Below are positions 31,701 through 32,253 of a stretch of DNA of 32,253 nucleotides, one piece after another; positions within the stretch are counted from its first letter, which is position 1; every line of letters starts with the position of its first letter. This DNA is from Planctomycetota bacterium. GTDB taxonomy: Bacteria; Planctomycetota; Phycisphaerae; FEN-1346. The stretch covers positions 1-32,253 of the forward strand of contig JAPLMO010000281.1 of NCBI GenBank assembly GCA_026386995.1, given 5' to 3'. The translations under genes were made by a program, and so were the position numbers. Below the pieces are notes generated by a model, which saw only the letters and a list, made by a program, of their open reading frames with translations, searched no databases and was not told the DNA's origin.

Positions 31701-32253
31701 CGGGGCCACCAACAAGATCGCCCTGACCAAGAGCGGAAGCGGCATGCAAATCCTCTCCGGCCCCAACACCTACACCGGCCCCACCATCGTCAACGGCGGC
31801 ACGCTGCAAGTCGCCTCGTCCATCAAGAACGACAACAACATCGACATCGGCGCGGACTGCACGCTGGCGACCAGCGCGACGGTCCGGTCGACCAACGTCA
31901 CGGCGGCCCTCAACATCGAGGGCGGCAGTACGCCGACCGGTACGCTGGACCTGAACGACGGCCTGTTGGCGATCAACTACACCGGCGACAGCCCCATTGA
32001 CACCGTGCGGGCGCAGATCGTGTCCGCATACAACGCGGCGGTCGGCGGCGACTGGAGCGGCCCTGGCATCACCTCGGCGCTCCTGGCCGGCGGCTCGACC
32101 ACCAACAGCATTGGTTACGCCTATAACGGCGAATCGGCCGTGTGGTTCGACTCCGGCATCCCGTTCGGCGACGCCACGGTTGTTGCCGCGAACGCGGTTC
32201 TCGTGCGGTACACACTCATCGGCGACGTGAACCTCGACGGCATCGTCGACGAC
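25765..32253 (+). CDS. Giant surface protein with autotransporter-type beta repeats, cut by the window edge
   Basis: The frame stays open for 2163 codons to the last base. Start ATG at 25765 (a second at 25774) precedes a basic segment and a signal peptide (VFLALGFLLAIGNSGSA). Many autotransporter-associated beta-strand repeats follow, typically GSGTLTLSGANTYTGTTT-(x)-GGTL, from about residue 315. Inserted are a jelly-roll/DUF1349-like domain (about residues 913-1085, GYWRRAGLMVRDG) and a LamG/concanavalin-like domain (about 1695-1910, YARWFDATSLGLADG through VIIYDRVLTDEERLQVEAYLN). Segments of the type QWGEATNWNPNGIP and NWDTGTNWDLGAY introduce blocks. The visible end, YTLIGDVNLDGIVDD, is a dockerin-type calcium loop, so the C-terminus is near; a PEP-CTERM or similar anchor may follow. 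Probably a cell-surface or secreted adhesin or glycan-binding protein. Confidence 0.85.
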   Translation, partial: MLTMRKVRSVLVSAVDFRSARSRPARRLATSVFLALGFLLAIGNSGSAVVTLWDGATMTFTKADYAVWTLELNQDRITDNVWITRADSRQIFNIKIETEAGGWTSASPIDTEWAYLGIDGNSSNAADITGINYRNLNFGHFDHINVPPDAVDRPAVMHLISEDIYIDIKFTSWTSGGAGGGFSYERATADPTPSIWTASTDTQWGEATNWNPNGIPGVGTNVTFGQQGSANPAVELGGVDRAVGLITFAATTGTTIQNGSLTFDRGGLRSKICVEGNTHSIAVPVSLNNDLLVYGAGTLTMSGDISGTGKNLTMFGPGTLTLSGANTYTGTTTVDGGTLQFTKQVSLYNNNSASWTAANIKVESGGTAAFNVGGTDEFTAGDVTTLLTNLDSDVSNNGLKAGSAIGFDTTNASGGTFTIANVIQDTTGTGGGAVGLTKTGSGTLTLSAANTHSGTTTLSAGTVNLSNANAVQNSTLTMSGGGLVFDSSVISNAFNFGGLAASASGAGYDIDLQNNAGSPAPVALTVGGNNADTAYAGVLSGSGSLTKTGTGTLTLSGANTYTGTTTLNGGSLNLGVAEDANVSGPLGTQWANAAETIILSGGYLQYSSVNQNDYSGRFSTANNQAYNVDTNGQDVTWATPLTSGDGSLNKTGSGTLTLADANTYTGTTTLSGGNLNLGVAENENVSGPLGTQSATAAGTIILSGGYLQYSNVNQNDYSGRFSTADNQAYNVDTNEQNVTWATALTSSGGSLTKTGLGTLTLSGNSNYSGDTTVNGGTLEINAGTVASLKIPTGGTAILNAPATATAASVSGGDLGLYSSVSGALLVTGGTVTVGPGASVGAANFSAGSVYATNPLTVTNVAKLGEVTVSGGGASFTLGGWDVVNPTPGSHRTITASGDTLTIFIPGPGTDGSIGGSFPVSSSFNPATGVWTVSGNPGGVGQTSDVSAWHYTEMPAGDFDVKIRVTGGLGYWRRAGLMVRDGLDNASATNMAAVWASDNTCYLTRVDGTSEYQESVGGGKNWMRLTKSGSTVQGFYGTDGVSFTEYFSKTYTTWGDATGKTYLGLDVWYGNITATFDNVTFFGEGVMPDWSTTDIAATATSTLSLPAGQITLGNLSLIGAGTQVTLSGASSVSFENIAGGGTVTNGTSADIPLTLRNGSGDFSGAINDGSTNKISLVKDGPDTLTLSGANGYSGSTTINNGTLQIGATGSINNTPDIMVNSTGTLDVSPLAGPFTLGSGKKITVNGKVMGNLAIDNGALLIGTGGSLVGSTTGQSVTINGTISPGTYDAGPATDGIGTLAVGDSTYDMDLHLGATSVYNWGLSPTGWGYINVTGAVTVDSGATVRLNNGGRDPTGWAFEILRWTSDTPPERVPGVSYAPAPSGTEVHWIGAGSPPTQNWDTGTNWDLGAYQGGNIDIIGKMFVLSGVTLVNIAPLPTSAVVIAPTSGVDVTGPSANTTVQSLEIGNAGGTSASSLTLVTGVEFSVTAATTVHPSAALTVVGGATLTSASVATDGDTTFAGGAVVNVNTLSVNNGGILRVAEGGQLGSSGVTLGGGTLQLTGSAFNGSRAVTVNGGAIDVPVTATLAGPIGGSAPLTKTGDGTLIITGTGNTFPSAAVNAGTLQGNAASIKTNVALNAAGANVTFDQPSNGTYGKVVSGDGGLTKAGAGTLTLSNSQGYLGSTIISGGTLKLQGAQTSPPVEDYARWFDATSLGLADGAAVTQWNDGSTNAAHATVPGGNQNPTYIADAGTGTGLGAVHFNAGGGAGDSEALIFARDSDIRTVFSIFKGNSFLLTDANEYHFHRNTDDNPATPLWCGYTSDRIRNGQTYVNGSLVDGTSYAMPTDSYNGYNLVEVLTNGDPVQADSFNKDRVFHAGNQSQAEVIIYDRVLTDEERLQVEAYLNVKWFGIGGGGSAADLLPIATALSITGGSTLDLNGVTQQVASLSDYSGSGGTVTNNGKSDVTLTIGGTDTTNFSGVISDGATNKIALTKSGSGMQILSGPNTYTGPTIVNGGTLQVASSIKNDNNIDIGADCTLATSATVRSTNVTAALNIEGGSTPTGTLDLNDGLLAINYTGDSPIDTVRAQIVSAYNAAVGGDWSGPGITSALLAGGSTTNSIGYAYNGESAVWFDSGIPFGDATVVAANAVLVRYTLIGDVNLDGIVDD
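27481..28090 (+). repeat. 309-bp tandem duplication inside the giant surface protein
   Basis: AACCTCGGCGTGGCGGAA at 27481 recurs at 27790, and the following about 300 bases are nearly identical in DNA, including ILSGGYLQYS and NQNDYSGRFSTA in both copies. The unit is exactly 103 codons. The other beta repeats in the gene are far more diverged, so this duplication is recent. Confidence 0.85.

Overview
The window looks like a GC-rich planctomycete chromosome, probably Planctomycetota and possibly class Phycisphaerae. The evidence is protein families and style: an LEPR-XLL N-terminus on a calpain-type protein, a PEP-CTERM protein, a very large autotransporter-repeat surface protein ending in a dockerin-like motif, tandem pseudopilin-like proteins, a Tat-exported Gfo/Idh/MocA oxidoreductase and a DUF748/AsmA-type giant. 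The many palindromic repeats between genes also fit. No rRNA or tRNA gene was seen, so the placement is inference.

Layout. 1-6.4 kb (+): end of a ROK protein, a HAD-type lipoprotein gene and an AsmA/TamB-like giant; the last two are each broken by one apparent single-base frameshift. 6.4-6.65 kb: a promoter, a roughly 150-nt self-paired RNA and a strong terminator. 6.7-10.0 kb (-): queC, a zinc MDR dehydrogenase, and murI translationally coupled to a HEAT-repeat lipoprotein. 10.0-10.4 kb: palindromic repeats. 10.4-13.1 kb (+): two pseudopilin-like proteins and a kinase-fold protein. 13.2-16.1 kb (-): an ECF sigma factor, a small membrane protein, a Gly/Pro-rich membrane protein and an aldose epimerase lipoprotein. 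A second Gly/Pro-rich exported protein follows at 16.4-17.2 kb. 17.6-19.1 kb (+): oxidoreductase. 19.2-19.5 kb: a second promoter / structured RNA / terminator unit. 19.85-23.2 kb (+): LEPR-XLL/calpain protein. 23.2-24.2 kb: repeat-rich, no gene. 24.2-24.9 kb (-): DNRLRE/PEP-CTERM protein. 25.77 kb to the edge (+): giant surface protein, still open at the last base.

Functional themes. Most genes concern the cell envelope or outside: wall precursor (murI), transenvelope transport (AsmA-like), lipoproteins, pseudopilins, an envelope-type sigma operon, and large secreted or surface proteins. The most interesting non-protein signals are two independent RNA units in which the predicted transcription start coincides with the first base of a long closing helix, and dispersed palindromes in several families, one of which keeps its flanks and loop while the stem sequence changes with pairing preserved.
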